Assembly (NCBI GenBank): GCA_030522415.1
Contig: CM060112.1
Coordinates: forward strand, 10,716,501 to 10,780,500
Source: Channallabes apus
Taxonomy: Eukaryota; Chordata; Actinopteri; Siluriformes; Clariidae
Reading direction: 5' to 3'
Length of the DNA: 64,000 nt
The position numbers and the translations under genes are program-made. Every line of letters begins with the position of its first letter. Positions within the stretch are counted from its first letter, which is position 1. The notes below the pieces were generated by a model. That model was not told the origin of the DNA. It did not search any database and saw nothing but the letters and a program-made list of their open reading frames with translations. Below, piece by piece: positions 46,601 through 51,872 of this stretch.

Positions 46601-48605
46601 CTGTCTCCAATCCCCCACCCCCCGCCCACACACACTCTTTTCTCATTTATGTTCCATCAAACCCCATCAGGCACCATTTTACACAATGTACAACAGTTTA
46701 CAGAGCTAAAACTCTCCCCGGCCAGCTGACACATCCCACACATTAGCCAGGAAATGATAAAGTGCCGCGTTCACCCAGTGGAAGCACCCACTACAATTTA
46801 GAGACCCATTATCTTGTTAAAGTGAGATCTTCAGGAAGGTAGGTGAAGCTTCTACAAAAGATAACAGGTGACACTCTTACCGTACGTGTTTGTAATAAGA
46901 CATAGTGTGAGTTCTGATGTCAACCCTTTTTGAATTTGAGTGAGGTCATTGCACACCTACGTACAGCGCTACAGTAATCCATATGTAAATTTCAGTTGAA
47001 CTTTGGTCAATCTTCTTCTCTGGCAGACTCTGTAAATCAGGACTCATTGTCATTATTACATTATTATGAATTATAATCAGGGTATTAGTGCTTCAGTGAT
47101 TATGGCTTTATGCTACTAATTGTAAAGTGGAAACCCTGGCACGATTATTATTTTGATTGGACCCTTGAGCAAAACCATTAAACCTTTTACCATTTGTTTA
47201 GATTTTTTTCCGATTTTTCCCCTAATTTAGTTGTGTCCAATTCCTCCCCACATTAAGCGTACTACTATCAGTCAGTCAGGGAGGTCTGAAGACCCTTCCC
47301 GAACCACGTGCCTCCAGCCAACCGCATTTTTTCAAACTACTCACTCACACACCATTGGGGGGGTAACACACTCGGAGGACAGTGCTATCTGCTCCTTCCA
47401 CTTGAGTGAGCTCACAGACGCCCCTGATTGGCTGTAGAGCCGTACTTAATGTGAGAGCACCAAGTGCTTCCCATCCCACCCCACTGAGAGAGCTCGGCCA
47501 ATCTAGGCCCTCGGCTGTGAGCCGCTACAGCATCACCCGGGAATCGAACCAGTGATCTCCGGATGATATGGCGAGCCTTTACCACTGCGGCACTCTCAGG
47601 CCTCCGGCACATCATTTGTAAGTCAATTGCGATAACTATATTGCTAAAGGTTTGTAGACATTAGACCACGTTACCCATCCCAGTCTAGGTTATTCCTTCT
47701 TTGTTGTTATAATAACCTCCACTCTTCTTGGACGACTTTCCACTAGATTTTGGAGCATGGTTGTAGGGATTTGTGATCAGTCCGCTACAAGAGTATTAGT
47801 GAGATCTTGCATTGATGCTGGGCGAGGATGAGCAGTCGAGCAGTCGGGTTAAACTAAGGGCTATTAAAGGACACTCGAGTTCATTTTCACCAAAAAATTT
47901 GCAGTCCATTCCTTCCTTTGAGCTGGCTTAGTGCATCAGGGGCATCATCATGCTGAGACAGCTTTGCCCCTCCAAGTTCCAGGGAAGGAAAATTGTAATG
48001 CTTCAGCATACAAAGATATAGGGCAGTGATGGCTCAGATGTTACTGATCTGAAAGTCAGCCTTTAACCCTATCTGCTCCAAGGTGCTGCATCTTTGCTCA
48101 TTTTTGCTTTCAAAAATACTCCAGCTGAATAATCCTCCCCCTTTTTATCTGTACAGTGGGATCTCAGGACAGTCTACTGGAGATCACGTTCCGAGCCAAC
48201 GTGCCTCCGATCATCTGCGATGCGACGACGCCACGCCCCGAAGACATGGTCCTGCCGCCGCTGAACGACGGCACACAGCTCACCCTGCCCCTGAGCAGTC
48301 CTTTAGGTAGGGACCAAAGTCTGGCTAAGTTTGAGTGTTTCCGTTTTCTCCCGGGACCGCCTCAACAGGATCAGAGCCCCGCCCCCTCCCAGGAAGTGTC
48401 ACCCTCATCCCGGGAGGAGCTGCTGGGGAGCCTGGAGCTGCTCAAGTTCCGCGAGTCGGGGATCGCCTCGGAGTACGAGTCCAACACGGACGAGAGCGAC
48501 GAGCGGGACAGTTGGGGGCTGCAGGATGACAGCAGCCTTCGTCTGCTCAATGTGCTCAACCGGCACGGTCCCTCTGACTGCCTGGACGATGAAATCGCCG
48601 TTTAG
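4441..48605 (+). CDS. NOS1AP: NOS1AP (CAPON), nitric oxide synthase 1 adaptor protein, 3' six coding exons
   Basis: Six spliced exons (4441-4549, 12507-12648, 18513-18670, 39091-39252, 46049-46214, 48157-48605) give 394 residues and a stop. The vertebrate protein is about 500 residues, so roughly the first 110 (start codon and first half of the PTB domain) lie upstream. In order the product holds the end of the PTB domain ([40 protein letters not shown]), an acidic linker ([21 protein letters not shown]), a Gln-rich coiled coil ([10 protein letters not shown] through QELELKLNG), and a C-terminal region ending in the type II-like PDZ ligand EIAV. Known for the family: it is a cytosolic and synaptic scaffold; the C-terminus binds the PDZ domain of neuronal NOS, the PTB region binds partners such as Dexras1 and Scribble, and human variants associate with cardiac QT interval. 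All junctions are GT-AG with matching phase and no frame breaks, so this is a functional gene. The recognition comes from remembered protein family sequence, not a search. Confidence 0.95.
4918..5180 (+). mobile_element. SINE family 1, partial copy
   Basis: Starts inside the tRNA-like head at the B box (GGGTTCGATTCCC, about 4930-4943). The characteristic body follows: GTGCATGTTCTCCCCGTGCT, GGTTTCCTCCCACAGTCCAA and AAATTGCCCGTAGTGTG. The 5' head and the usual 3' part are missing or diverged. Confidence 0.65.
5855..6330. mobile_element. Non-autonomous Tc1-like element, copy 1
   Basis: The left end reads ACAGTACCAGTCACAAGTTT; the right end carries AGAAGGTGTGTCCAAAG, the expected inverted partner of ACACACCTTCT. 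Shared internal segments (CAGTCAGCTGTTCTGGAATA, TTCTTGCAAGAA, TCAAGCACCA) recur at 33645-33860, and the right half recurs at 9290-9500. Internal ORFs are short and broken. The Tc1-like assignment rests on terminal sequence style. Confidence 0.55.
6425..6450. repeat. (TC)n microsatellite
   Basis: CT/TC run of about 26 bp. Confidence 0.9.
6621..6638. repeat. poly-G tract
   Basis: About 18 consecutive G on the + strand inside intron DNA. Confidence 0.9.
7509..7850 (-). mobile_element. SINE family 1, full-length reverse copy
   Basis: On the - strand the head lies at the right end: GGCGACAGAGTGGCTTAGTG, then a B box matching TTTGATTCCC. The body contains a run complementary to CATGCAGATTGGACTAAT, and the tail ends in GAGTGAGTGAGTGA-like tetranucleotides at 7509-7525. 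Confidence 0.75.
8476..8801 (+). mobile_element. SINE family 1 copy
   Basis: The tRNA-like head GGGGCGGCACAGTGGCTTAG with GTTAGCACTGTCGCC is followed by a diverged B box (GAGTTCGATTCCC), the conserved body (TTCCTCCCACAGTTCAAAGA), TGCCCTGTGATGGATTGGCA, and a GTGA tetranucleotide tail near 8781-8799. Confidence 0.8.
9290..9500. mobile_element. Non-autonomous Tc1-like element, copy 2 (right half)
   Basis: Matches the right half of the 5855-6330 element: CACATCTCAATATCA, GAGATTATTGCA, GTAGATAGAAATAAAAATCA, and the terminal AGAAGGTGTGTCCAAACTTT. The left half is not clearly present. Confidence 0.5.
10697..11155 (+). mobile_element. Internally deleted Tc1-like element
   Basis: The left end reads ACACCAATCAGCCAAAACTT followed by CGAGAATGGAATAACATCG. 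The right end reads GGTGCCACACACCACGGCAC ... CAGCAGCACAAGGGGACC ... CTGATCAGTGCAC. This is the two-ended layout of a widespread fish Tc1-like family; most of the transposase is gone. The 180-codon ORF across it (10598-11140) is not a protein that I recognise. Confidence 0.5.
11275..11505. repeat. Interspersed repeat, family D, copy 1
   Basis: Contains GGGGTCAGAGCTCAGCGTCA, AGTGCCCCTGGAGCTGATGG, AAGGGCCTTGCTCAAGGGCT and ATCAGTAACCCACAGCCTTA. The same order of blocks recurs at 34520-34745 and, shorter, at 51545-51725. It probably represents the 3' end of a fish LINE or SINE; class not settled. Confidence 0.55.
12507..12648 (+). CDS. NOS1AP: NOS1AP exon (PTB C-terminal helix and linker)
   Basis: 142 nt, phase 0 in, one base over at the end. 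The acceptor is TTGCTGTTCGCAG; the donor is CAAG|GTAAAA at 12649. It encodes [20 protein letters not shown], the amphipathic helix that closes a PTB domain, then [18 protein letters not shown] and a diverged tail (KTCTDSGLQ) compared with the Ser/Asn-rich tail of mammals. A Harbinger transposon begins only 63 bp after the donor. Confidence 0.95.
13394..13480 (-). mobile_element. SINE family 3 head (tRNA-like), inside the Harbinger element
   Basis: On the - strand it reads GGTGGCTCAGCGGTAGC (A-box-like), then CCCGGGTTCGATTCCCAGCC (B box) and CCCAAACCCCAG. The same head-tail junction occurs in the SINE at 14480-14707. The cloverleaf stem does not pair well, so it is not called a tRNA gene. Confidence 0.5.
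13486..13601 (-). pseudogene. Harbinger Myb/SANT-like accessory protein, fragment
   Basis: The - strand frame reads [20 protein letters not shown] followed by [11 protein letters not shown], the tail of the Myb/SANT-like DNA-binding domain of Harbinger accessory proteins (conserved KWxxI, RxxxEVRxKWxDF). The frame then runs into the SINE head at 13394-13480, so the protein is cut off. In intact elements this protein helps the transposase bind the ends and enter the nucleus. Confidence 0.55.
14296..14850 (+). mobile_element. SINE family 1 copy split by a SINE family 3 insertion
   Basis: The 5' half (14296-14467) has GGTGATGTAGTGGTTAGCAT, a B box (GGGTTCGATTTCC) and TTCCTCTCACAGTTCAAAGA. The 3' half resumes at about 14716 with TGAGGGATTGGCACCCTGG, TTCTGGGATAGGCATCAGGT and ATGGTAAGTGG. 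The interruption is a complete family 3 SINE. Confidence 0.65.
14480..14707 (+). mobile_element. SINE family 3, nested
   Basis: Head: CAGTGGTAGGTTTCTCACCT and GGGTTCGATTCCCAGCC. Body: CCCCAGCCACTGGATGCAGT, GGAGGGTTGCGTCAGGAAGG, GGCGTAAAACCTGTGCCAAG and GCAGCCGAAAGACTAACAGC. The body matches 56362-56538 closely. Confidence 0.7.
14943..15096 (-). mobile_element. SINE family 2 fragment, cut by the Tc1 element
   Basis: TTGCCTAATTTAGTCGTATT, AATCAGGGAGGGTCGAAGAC and the following GTGTTTCCTC parallel the family 2 copy at 47196-47602. The match stops at the TA where the Tc1 element begins. Confidence 0.5.
15099..16647 (-). mobile_element. Tc1-like DNA transposon with long terminal inverted repeats
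   Basis: The left arm (15099-15312) and right arm (16436-16647) are inverted copies of about 210 bp, beginning CAGTGGTGTGAAAAACTATT and flanked by TA at 15097-15098 and 16648-16649. Both include CTACATGGCCCTGTGTGAAA and AAACTGCATTTTGTGTTTAC. The transposase lies on the - strand and is broken. The clean ends and near-identical arms point to a fairly recent insertion. Confidence 0.9.
15317..16270 (-). pseudogene. Tc1-like transposase, inactivated
   Basis: Starts [20 protein letters not shown] with a paired-like helix-turn-helix ([40 protein letters not shown]). It runs well to DFWENTLWT and then shifts frame; the next frame continues as [40 protein letters not shown] and [20 protein letters not shown]. 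After WPSQSPD the segment that should hold NPIEMLW is deleted, and the frame meets a stop. The C-terminus ([20 protein letters not shown] through KGGPTSY, stop at 15317-15319) is still present in another frame. Of the DDE triad, only the second Asp (QQDND) is intact. Confidence 0.9.
18513..18670 (+). CDS. NOS1AP: NOS1AP exon (acidic linker)
   Basis: 158 nt; the first two bases complete an Asp codon with the G left by the previous exon. It encodes [20 protein letters not shown] and [19 protein letters not shown], ending KDKK at the donor AAAAAG|GTAAAC (18671). The conserved landmarks LTGAE, EETDIDA and [11 protein letters not shown] fix the frame. The acceptor (ATTGTTTGTAG) has a short pyrimidine tract. 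Sequence after LDA diverges from mammals, which is normal for a linker. Confidence 0.93.
19160..19480 (+). pseudogene. mariner transposase C-terminal remnant
   Basis: The + strand reads [17 protein letters not shown], matching the mariner catalytic block (SPDLAPSDYHLFGPLK). Further on, in another frame, come [14 protein letters not shown] and the tail [15 protein letters not shown], a common mariner C-terminus. Stops interrupt it. The third catalytic Asp position is replaced by His (SHFH), so it is dead even apart from the stops. Confidence 0.65.
20070..20151. repeat. (AC)n-(AT)n compound microsatellite
   Basis: A short CA run (about 20070-20087) passes into an AT run of more than 60 bp. Confidence 0.95.
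20781..21473. mobile_element. DNA transposon-like element with terminal inverted repeats
   Basis: The left end AAGGCCTTGTTCACACGGG is inverted at the right end as CCCGTGTGAACAAGGCCT (21454-21472). A second motif, GTGTTCACACGGTC, lies inside. No transposase is visible and target-site repeats are unclear, so the superfamily is not assigned. Confidence 0.55.
21635..22337. mobile_element. Tc1-like element, internally deleted
   Basis: Preceded by TA, the left end reads CAGTGCATCCGGAAAATATT, then CACTTTTTCCACATTTAGTT. The right arm carries the inverted partner ATTTTAGAATAAGGCTGTAA and GTGGAAAAAGTCATGCGCTG. The middle keeps untranslated-region and transposase-like fragments (GGACAAATCTGGGGAAG). The right end does not finish as expected but abuts a second direct copy of the left end at 22340. 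Confidence 0.75.
22340..22360 (+). mobile_element. Second Tc1-like left terminus
   Basis: CAGTGCATCCGGAAAGTAAT preceded by TA at 22338-22339. It has the same orientation as the terminus at 21635, so the preceding element's own right terminus is cut short here. Confidence 0.5.
22455..22580 (-). mobile_element. SINE family 1 fragment (reverse)
   Basis: ATGTCTTTGGACTG, CACGGGGAGAACATG and CAATCAAACCCGGACCCGGG are the reverse complement of the family 1 body and B box. Confidence 0.5.
22713..22761. repeat. (AT)n microsatellite
   Basis: AT run of about 48 bp. Confidence 0.95.
22862..23130. repeat. Long intronic hairpin (imperfect palindrome)
   Basis: Left-arm blocks CAGTGATTATAACACTCAGC, GACATTGTGGCTCAGAG and CTGTCTCTTTGGCTTAATAA appear inverted and in reverse order in the right arm as TTATTCAGCCAACAAGACAG, CTCTGAGCCACAATGTC and TATTATAATCACTG. 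The arms are about 100 nt each around a loop of about 35 nt. It is probably a MITE. Confidence 0.7.
24263..24760 (+). mobile_element. Tigger/pogo-like element, left end
   Basis: The terminal CAGTGGAACCTCTACATCCG is followed by repeated TACGA/TACAA-type motifs typical of this fish family, then a start-like ATGGCTCCCACGGAAGTTAG (MAPTEVSKD). A partner right end of the same style lies at 29217, but belongs to a different copy. Confidence 0.45.
25585..25800. repeat. GGTT/GGTGGGT minisatellite
   Basis: About 215 bp of strictly T/G sequence on the + strand, made of GGTT, GATTGGTTT and GGTGGGTGGGTGGTT units in a loose higher-order order. The antisense frames read Pro-Thr-Asn-Gln repeats and are not genes. 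Confidence 0.9.
26215..26425 (+). mobile_element. L2-like LINE 3' end, truncated copy
   Basis: CAGGGAGTTTTTCCTTGCCA, TCCTTGGCTTGCTCATCAGG, AAGCTGCTTTGCGACAATGT and AAAAGCGCTATACAAATAAA match, in inverse orientation, the 3' untranslated part of the LINE at 35606-38375. It is an ordinary 5'-truncated retroposition, sitting in a repeat rich in AGTAAAAGTA motifs (25900-26520). Confidence 0.75.
28570..29217 (+). mobile_element. Tigger/pogo-like element, right end
   Basis: Ends TCGTAATCCAAGGCTCCAGTG followed by TA. It contains ATTTCTTATGGGGGAATTTG and GGAACGAATGATGCTCG, the usual subterminal motifs of the family. It is split by the SINE at 28739-29108; the left boundary is uncertain. Confidence 0.4.
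28739..29108 (+). mobile_element. SINE family 1, full-length young copy
   Basis: Head GGCGCGGTGGTGTAGTGGTT with GGGTTCGATTCCCC, body TTCCTCCGGGTACTCCGGTT, 3' part GGCACCCTGTCCAGGGTGTA and GATAGGCTCCAGGTCCCC, tail (ATGA)n. A 13-bp direct repeat AATTTAAGTTTCC flanks it at 28726-28738 and 29109-29121, showing target-primed retroposition. Confidence 0.9.
29865..30065 (+). mobile_element. SINE family 1, diverged 3' part
   Basis: GTTGGCACCTCACCCAGGGT, GTGCCCTAAGTTTCATGG and ACAGGATAAGCAGTATAGAT followed by (ATGG)n correspond to the family 1 3' half. Confidence 0.5.
30366..30402. repeat. (TC)n microsatellite
   Basis: CT/TC run of about 36 bp; it creates Ser-Leu repeats in all three + frames. Confidence 0.9.
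31205..31557 (+). mobile_element. SINE family 1, full-length young copy
   Basis: Nearly identical to the copy at 28739-29108 (GGCGGCGCGGTGGTGTAGTG, GGGTTCGATTCCCGTCTC, (ATGA)n tail). A perfect 12-bp direct repeat ATGATTGCAGGA flanks it (31193-31204 and 31558-31569). Confidence 0.92.
31600..31962 (+). mobile_element. Harbinger-like element end with Myb/SANT-like remnant
   Basis: The + strand from 31621 reads [20 protein letters not shown], the beginning of a Myb/SANT-like DNA-binding domain, and stops after about 40 codons. The element end at 31950-31962 is the inverse of the terminus at 27745, and the intervening 300 bp is an inverted copy of 27745-28045. The other end of this copy was not found. 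Confidence 0.55.
33645..33860. mobile_element. Non-autonomous Tc1-like element, copy 3 (left half)
   Basis: ACAGTACCAGTCAAAAGTTT at the end, then CAGTCAGCTGTTCTGGAATA and TTCTTGCAAGAATTGTATTG, as in the copy at 5855-6330. Confidence 0.55.
33918..34420 (-). pseudogene. Tc1-like transposase remnant
   Basis: The - strand is collinear with the C-terminal half of a fish Tc1-like transposase. Fragments of the KGNLNATAY-like, [17 protein letters not shown] and LNPIEHL-like blocks can be followed in shifting frames, for example the inverse of CATCGAGCACCTTCTGAAAC. The outer end carries GGACAAAAGTATTTGGCCAA. Many frame breaks; no ORF longer than 80 codons. Confidence 0.5.
34520..34745. repeat. Interspersed repeat, family D, copy 2
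   Basis: CAGGATCAGTCATGATACAG, CACCCTGGAGTTGACAGGGT, AAGGGGCTTGTTGAAAGATC and CTCAGTAACCCAGAAACATA follow the order seen at 11275-11505. Confidence 0.5.
35606..38375 (-). mobile_element. L2/CR1-group non-LTR retrotransposon, 5' truncated
   Basis: The - strand runs from a point just upstream of 38354 to a 3' end made of (AATTC)n at about 35606-35630. The 3' UTR contains the usual fish motif AGCACTATATAAATAAAATT (inverse) and the block TTTTTCCTTGCCACCGTCGC. The apurinic endonuclease domain is missing. The coding part is uninterrupted, so the insertion is young. The clade is inferred from the reverse transcriptase style. Confidence 0.85.
36384..38354 (-). CDS. LINE reverse transcriptase, 656 codons, uninterrupted
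   Basis: The reverse transcriptase of a non-LTR retrotransposon copies its own RNA at a nicked chromosomal target. Visible motifs: [19 protein letters not shown] (about residues 215-233), [17 protein letters not shown] (250-266), [16 protein letters not shown] (motif A, Asp287 and Asp293), [17 protein letters not shown] (motif B, 344-360), YADDTQLY (motif C, Tyr377 to Asp380), [12 protein letters not shown], and a C-terminal [20 protein letters not shown] domain. The catalytic Asp pair is intact. The upstream endonuclease is absent, so this copy cannot retrotranspose by the normal route. It lies antisense to NOS1AP inside its largest intron. The start codon is nominal, because the element is truncated. 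Confidence 0.9.
   Translation of the reverse strand: MVRILVILSHTRALKRATRNLKRKWRKTKLEVFRIAYKDSMCSYRQALKTARTEHLSQLIARNQNNPRFLFSTVARLTKPKMPAESIPSQFRSEDFMDFFNEKINNIRKKIMEVQPLIVSHDPVQPIASHLDFHCFTGIGQEELYKLITSAKSTTCLLDPIPTRFLKEVMLTVGEPLLNIINSSLHLGHVPKPFKLAVIKPLLKKSNLDANEIKNYRPISNLPFISKILEKVVSAQICTFLQDNNILEEFQSGFRPHHSTETALVKITNDLFLASDQGCISLLVLLDLSAAFDTIDHNILIDRLQNYIGIQGQALKWFRSYLSDRYHFVDLNGEPSGIMPVKYGVPQGSVLGPLLFSIYMLPLGNIIRRHGISFHCYADDTQLYISTKPDEIPKLSRLTECVQDIKDWMTNNFLLLNSDKTEILLIGPKTSTQQLSQFSLRLEGCTVITSSAVKDLGVILDSNLSFENHISNITKTAFFHLRNTAKLRNILSVSDAEKLVHAFMTSRLDYCNALLGGCPASSINKLQLIQNAAARVLTRSRKYDHITPILSSLHWLPVQFRINYKIVLLTYKALNGLAPTYLTSLLIRYNPPRALRSQSSGLLVVPRISKSTKGGRAFSYLAPKLWNSLPDSVRGADTVSQFKSRLKTHFFNLAYT
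39091..39252 (+). CDS. NOS1AP: NOS1AP exon (Gln-rich start of the coiled coil)
   Basis: 162 nt, phase 0 to phase 0, 54 residues. The acceptor follows a long CT tract and TATCACAG; the donor is CAG|GTACGA. It encodes [20 protein letters not shown] and then [24 protein letters not shown]. The glutamine stretch is interrupted by LS, as in other vertebrates, and forms the N-terminal part of the coiled coil continued in the next exon. Repeat-driven length change here would be in frame. Confidence 0.94.
39380..39402. repeat. (AT)n microsatellite
   Basis: Short AT run of about 23 bp. Confidence 0.85.
39618..39786. mobile_element. Small mariner-like MITE
   Basis: Termini ACATGGTGATTCACTCG and (inverted) ACAGGGTGATTCACTCG enclose about 170 bp. 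TA is available at both ends and no coding sequence is present. Confidence 0.55.
40145..40345 (-). mobile_element. Tc1-like family terminal fragment
   Basis: GCTCAGTATTGTGTAGGGGC, GGAGGTATGAGGAGGTGTCT and GGCACCAGGACGTTGGCAGC correspond to one end of the Tc1 family also seen at 52820-53110 and 10697-11155. Confidence 0.45.
40613..40657. repeat. (AC)n microsatellite
   Basis: CA run of about 44 bp followed by a short CT run. Confidence 0.95.
41929..42392 (+). mobile_element. tRNA-derived SINE, family 2, copy 2
   Basis: GTGACGCAGTGGTAAAGTGC and GTTCGGTTCCTGGGTGATGC head the copy; the body contains GGAGGGATGAGAGGTACTTA and GGAGCCCCCTAGTGACGGGG. The tail is (AATT)n at 42366-42392. Confidence 0.75.
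45675..45975 (-). mobile_element. SINE family 1, reverse copy
   Basis: ATCCATCACAGGGCTCACAC, TACTGTGGGAGGAAACCTGA, GGGAGAACATGCAAACTCCA and GGCGGGAATCAAACCTGGAC are the reverse complement of the family 1 body and B box. It ends about 75 bp before the next NOS1AP exon. Confidence 0.75.
46049..46214 (+). CDS. NOS1AP: NOS1AP exon (coiled coil)
   Basis: 166 nt, phase 0 in, one base (A) over at the end, supplying the first base of the next ATG codon. The acceptor follows about 16 consecutive T and CTCAG; the donor is TCCA|GTGAGT. It encodes [40 protein letters not shown] and [15 protein letters not shown]: heptad-like Leu/Ile spacing, almost identical to mammals. The open frame that extends past the donor (to 46366) is intron read-through and is not coding in the spliced form. 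Confidence 0.95.
46215..48156 (+). other. NOS1AP: NOS1AP intron (about 1.9 kb)
   Basis: GTGAGT at 46215 to TATCTGTACAG at 48146-48156. It contains a reverse SINE family 2 copy (47196-47602) and a weak Tc1-like stretch near 47690-47960. The stretch 46400-47190 shows nothing recognisable apart from a C-rich run. Confidence 0.85.
47196..47602 (-). mobile_element. tRNA-derived SINE, family 2, copy 3 (reverse)
   Basis: Reverse complement of the family 2 body: CACAGACGCCCCTGATTGGC and TGAGAGAGCTCGGCCAATCT, with the head at the right end (GGGAATCGAACC, GCCTTTACCACTGCGGCACT). Confidence 0.75.
48157..48605 (+). CDS. NOS1AP: NOS1AP terminal coding exon (nNOS-binding region)
   Basis: 449 nt to the TAG stop. 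The first two bases (TG) complete ATG with the A of the previous exon. It encodes [20 protein letters not shown], then a variable Pro-rich part, [42 protein letters not shown], and ends LDDEIAV. The last four residues are the PDZ ligand for neuronal NOS. The ECF tripeptide fits the internal ExF motif reported to add to nNOS PDZ binding (from memory). A good internal donor, TTAG|GTAGGG, lies at 48307, between the codons for SSPL and RDQSL. Confidence 0.96.
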
Positions 48606-49904
48606 GCCGGGGGACGTGCTGACGGCTACAGCTAAGTGTGCTAACTGCTCATCTGTGTCATAAACTGCTGTTCTGACTGCTGATTTTCAGAGACGGAAGC
48701 AGGTGGGAGGTTTCGCATCACGGTATAAGTCCCAGGGAGTTTTGCGATTGCACATGACGAGGAGTACCAGATAGAAGGGTTTGGTATCTCATTAACAAGA
48801 AGTAATAGTACACAGTTCATTGCTAGTTGGTTATGCGTAATGTGACAGAATATTACACATAAAATATAAAGGGGAAAAAAAATCTATTCTGGTTTGTTAG
48901 TAAAAACTCGACCATCTTTTATGCCATACCAGCACAAACTACAGCACAAATGCAGCATAGGTGAACTTTCATTTTCTGTTCATACAGGATGCAGCAGATT
49001 ATTTACTGCTTAAAACAAAGTGATTTTATTGCGCTCTTCATGTTATTTTTGTTTCGTCGTATCCAGGACTACATAGAAAATCCACTACTTTTTTATTTTA
49101 GTAGTAATTACACTGCAGTCAGTAGGAACTGGTTCATCAAGCAGCTAATCATCGGCAAAGAATATCACCTAACTGCATTCAGTGCCATCACTGGAACCAA
49201 TTTAATCATCTGTTTAATTGAAACTAAACTGTAATCTCAAGTTCATATAGTTCCTGTGAGTTTTCGAAAGTGCTGTGTAAATACACCGGTAGATTCAAAA
49301 CCACTTTCCTAAGCAATGCTACCATCACGCCATAAATAAGCGGTCAGACTTTGAGTGAAATAATTGACAAATGTATTGTTTTAGAATCCGTGTCGCCAGA
49401 TTTGTTTATTTTTTTCATGACAGTGAAGCATATATGGTATAAGTGCTACTGTAAAGGAAACGAAAACAACGTAAAAAAAAAAAAAAAAAAACGTGCTTGT
49501 TTGACGCTGTATCAAGTTATTTTTTTCCTCCTGTGATTTTATTCCTGCACAGATTAATGCATGTGTACACTGCTCTCATAAGTGTTACCACTTTACCATC
49601 TGTCATCGAACAAACGTGAGACAATGCCGCTAAAGATAGCAAAGATTCTTTTAGCTTTATTTCATAGATGATTCGGTTTTGAATGAAAGGAACGCTGCTT
49701 TGACTGTAGATCAGAAGCATGTTCAGATAATTAAAGCCTGAAATGAACAAAAACGGCTTTGAATCAGGGAATCTAATTAGCTCGCAGGGAGAAGGTTTTT
49801 GCCACAGTATCGGCTTCTATATCATTAGCAAGACTATATTCCTAAGGCGCAATATATTAAACGTATGGGTGATTTCATTACTGTGGCACCATTAAGTCTT
49901 TATA

Positions 49905-50150
49905 ACGGCATACATCATCTATAGCACTTATCCTGCATAGGGTGGTCATGGAGCCTGTCCCAGGGAACTGAAGGTTCACCGTGTACACCATGGATGGGGA
50001 GTCTAAACATCGCAGGGCACAAGCACAGACACAAGGAAATTTTGGATACATACAGTCTTTGCACATCTTTGGACTGTTGGAGGAATCTGAAGTAACAGGA
50101 GGAATCCAGCAAAGCACAGAGAGGGAGGACATGCAACCACCAAAACAAAA
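49905..50150 (-). mobile_element. SINE family 1, diverged reverse fragment
   Basis: ATAGCACTTATCCTGCATAG, GGAGCCTGTCCCAGGGAACT, TGCACATCTTTGGACTGTTG and GGAGGACATGCAACCACC follow the reverse family 1 order. Confidence 0.5.
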
Positions 50151-50469
50151 AAACATGCATTTAACAATTTAAAAGTCTATCATATGTTTTATTGTTGTTA
50201 AGGCTTACCTTTGGCTCTTATATACAGTAAGGAACAGGACTTGATGTAGAAAGGATGTCATCAGGCAAATCGCATGATCTTGGGAAAATTTGGATGCTGC
50301 AATTTTCTGTTGATCCCTTGAGATGAACAAGTTAATTGTGAGACATGAAAGAAAATGTATGTTATACATAACCGGTAATGGATAGTTTAAGGAAAAGAAT
50401 GTTGCAAGATGAGAAATGCATTAATATGCAAAAATTTGTGTGTATAGGGTTTTAAATAACTGATGTTGG

Positions 50470-50600
50470 CAGATCAAATTGCACATGGAGGTAGAGTAAC
50501 TCTTCCTCTATACAAAGGTACTACTCAACATGGTCTCTATCACAAGCGATGCATTTACTCCATCGTTGAACCTGATTCTTCATACATACAGTACAAGCAT
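50470..50600 (-). pseudogene. mariner transposase C-terminal remnant
   Basis: The - strand reads QVQRWSKCIACDRDHVE, matching the mariner C-terminal block RWxKCI...GDYVE. It is short and lacks the catalytic core. Confidence 0.4.
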
Positions 50601-51544
50601 TGAACATTACCTTGTGGTTCTTAATTAGTCAAGAAGAAAATGCTAATTAATTTCTTTTCCAGTTCAGTACAGAAGGTATAATTGCTACATTCCCAAAGAC
50701 ACCGCTGCATCATCCACCCCATGGCCCCGAGTGACCGTAAGCTGCTGGAGTTAATAACTCTTCAATTAGATGCTTATGGGGAACGGATCGTTAATGTCCG
50801 CAGTGTTATTTCACTCGTCTGGATAGAACGGCTGGTGGTGTGTGGGTACAGTGAGATTACAAGCATTAGGGCTGTGATGGTGGAAACTCCAGTGAGACAA
50901 GATGTAAGAGAATTAGCACACACTGAAAAAGCTAAATATATTTAATATGGTTGTTTTTTTTCCTTTAGTCTGTACTCATACTGATTGCAGTAGTGGCACT
51001 GGAGTCAGTGACATCTTTTAATAAACTAAGATGAGAGAAAATAATTTTTAAGCCAATTAATTCCTAAAAGTTAAATAAAGTGCATCTTTTCTTTTTACAT
51101 TAGCAACTTTCCAGTGTCTGATGATTTGCCGATGATGATTCTGTTAGAGCTTCAGTGAAAAATCCGAAACACATGAAGCTGAATAAGTGTCTGAGCTGTC
51201 TAAAGTCTGAGCTACGTTAACCTTTAGCTTAGTTGGCCCAGATATTTGTGGTGAGAGAGATGTTTGAACAGAGCCTGGCTCTTGTGCTGGTTTTAATGAG
51301 CATGTATAAAGCTGTCAGCAGCCAAGGTGAGTGCGGCTCTGTGACTGAGGCTGACAGCACTACATCTTCATCGGCCTTCAGGGAAAGTGTGATGGAGTGT
51401 TACTTTCTGATCTACAGCTGTATTTCTTTGTGTCATGCCGTGGCTTTTTTTTTGTTTCTTTTCCATGTTACGTGTTTGTTGTTGAAGTGAAGCTTTCAGT
51501 TTGGAATTGTACTGTGGTTACTGATTATTCATTTATATTTACTT

Positions 51545-51725
51545 TTATAGGTAACATTTACAGTATTTGGCTGATGCCTTTATCCAGAACGACTTACGTT
51601 TTTATCTCGTTATAGATCTGAGCGAGGTCTTGATCAAAGTCTCAACAGTGGCAACTTGATGGTGCTAGAGTTTCAAACCAGGACCTCTACAAACACCTGA
51701 GCAACACCTAAACCACTGAGCTACT
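51545..51725. repeat. Interspersed repeat, family D, copy 3
   Basis: CTCAACAGTGGCAACTTGAT, GGTGCTAGAGTTTCAAACCA and TAAACCACTGAGCTAC parallel the 3' half of the copy at 11275-11505. Confidence 0.4.
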
Positions 51726-51872
51726 TCTGGTCTAGAAAAACCTGTTAGTTGTTTCAGAAGCTTATGACAACTAACTATTCTAGCTTGCTCTCTATATTAG
51801 ATGTCTTCTTATTTAAAAATGAAGCCATAACTCTGGCGATTCAATCAATCCATCTTGGAAGCCAGTGGTGAC

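Noticed and set aside
47690..47960. Possible Tc1-like transposase remnant
   Set aside because: CCTCCACTCTTCTTGGACGA and TTTGGAGCATGGTTG recall the family at 33918-34420, but the match is too patchy to support a call.
50682..51490. ORFs of 85-87 codons in the spacer
   Set aside because: No start context, splice context or family resemblance; one contains a hydrophobic run that is expected by chance in T-rich DNA.
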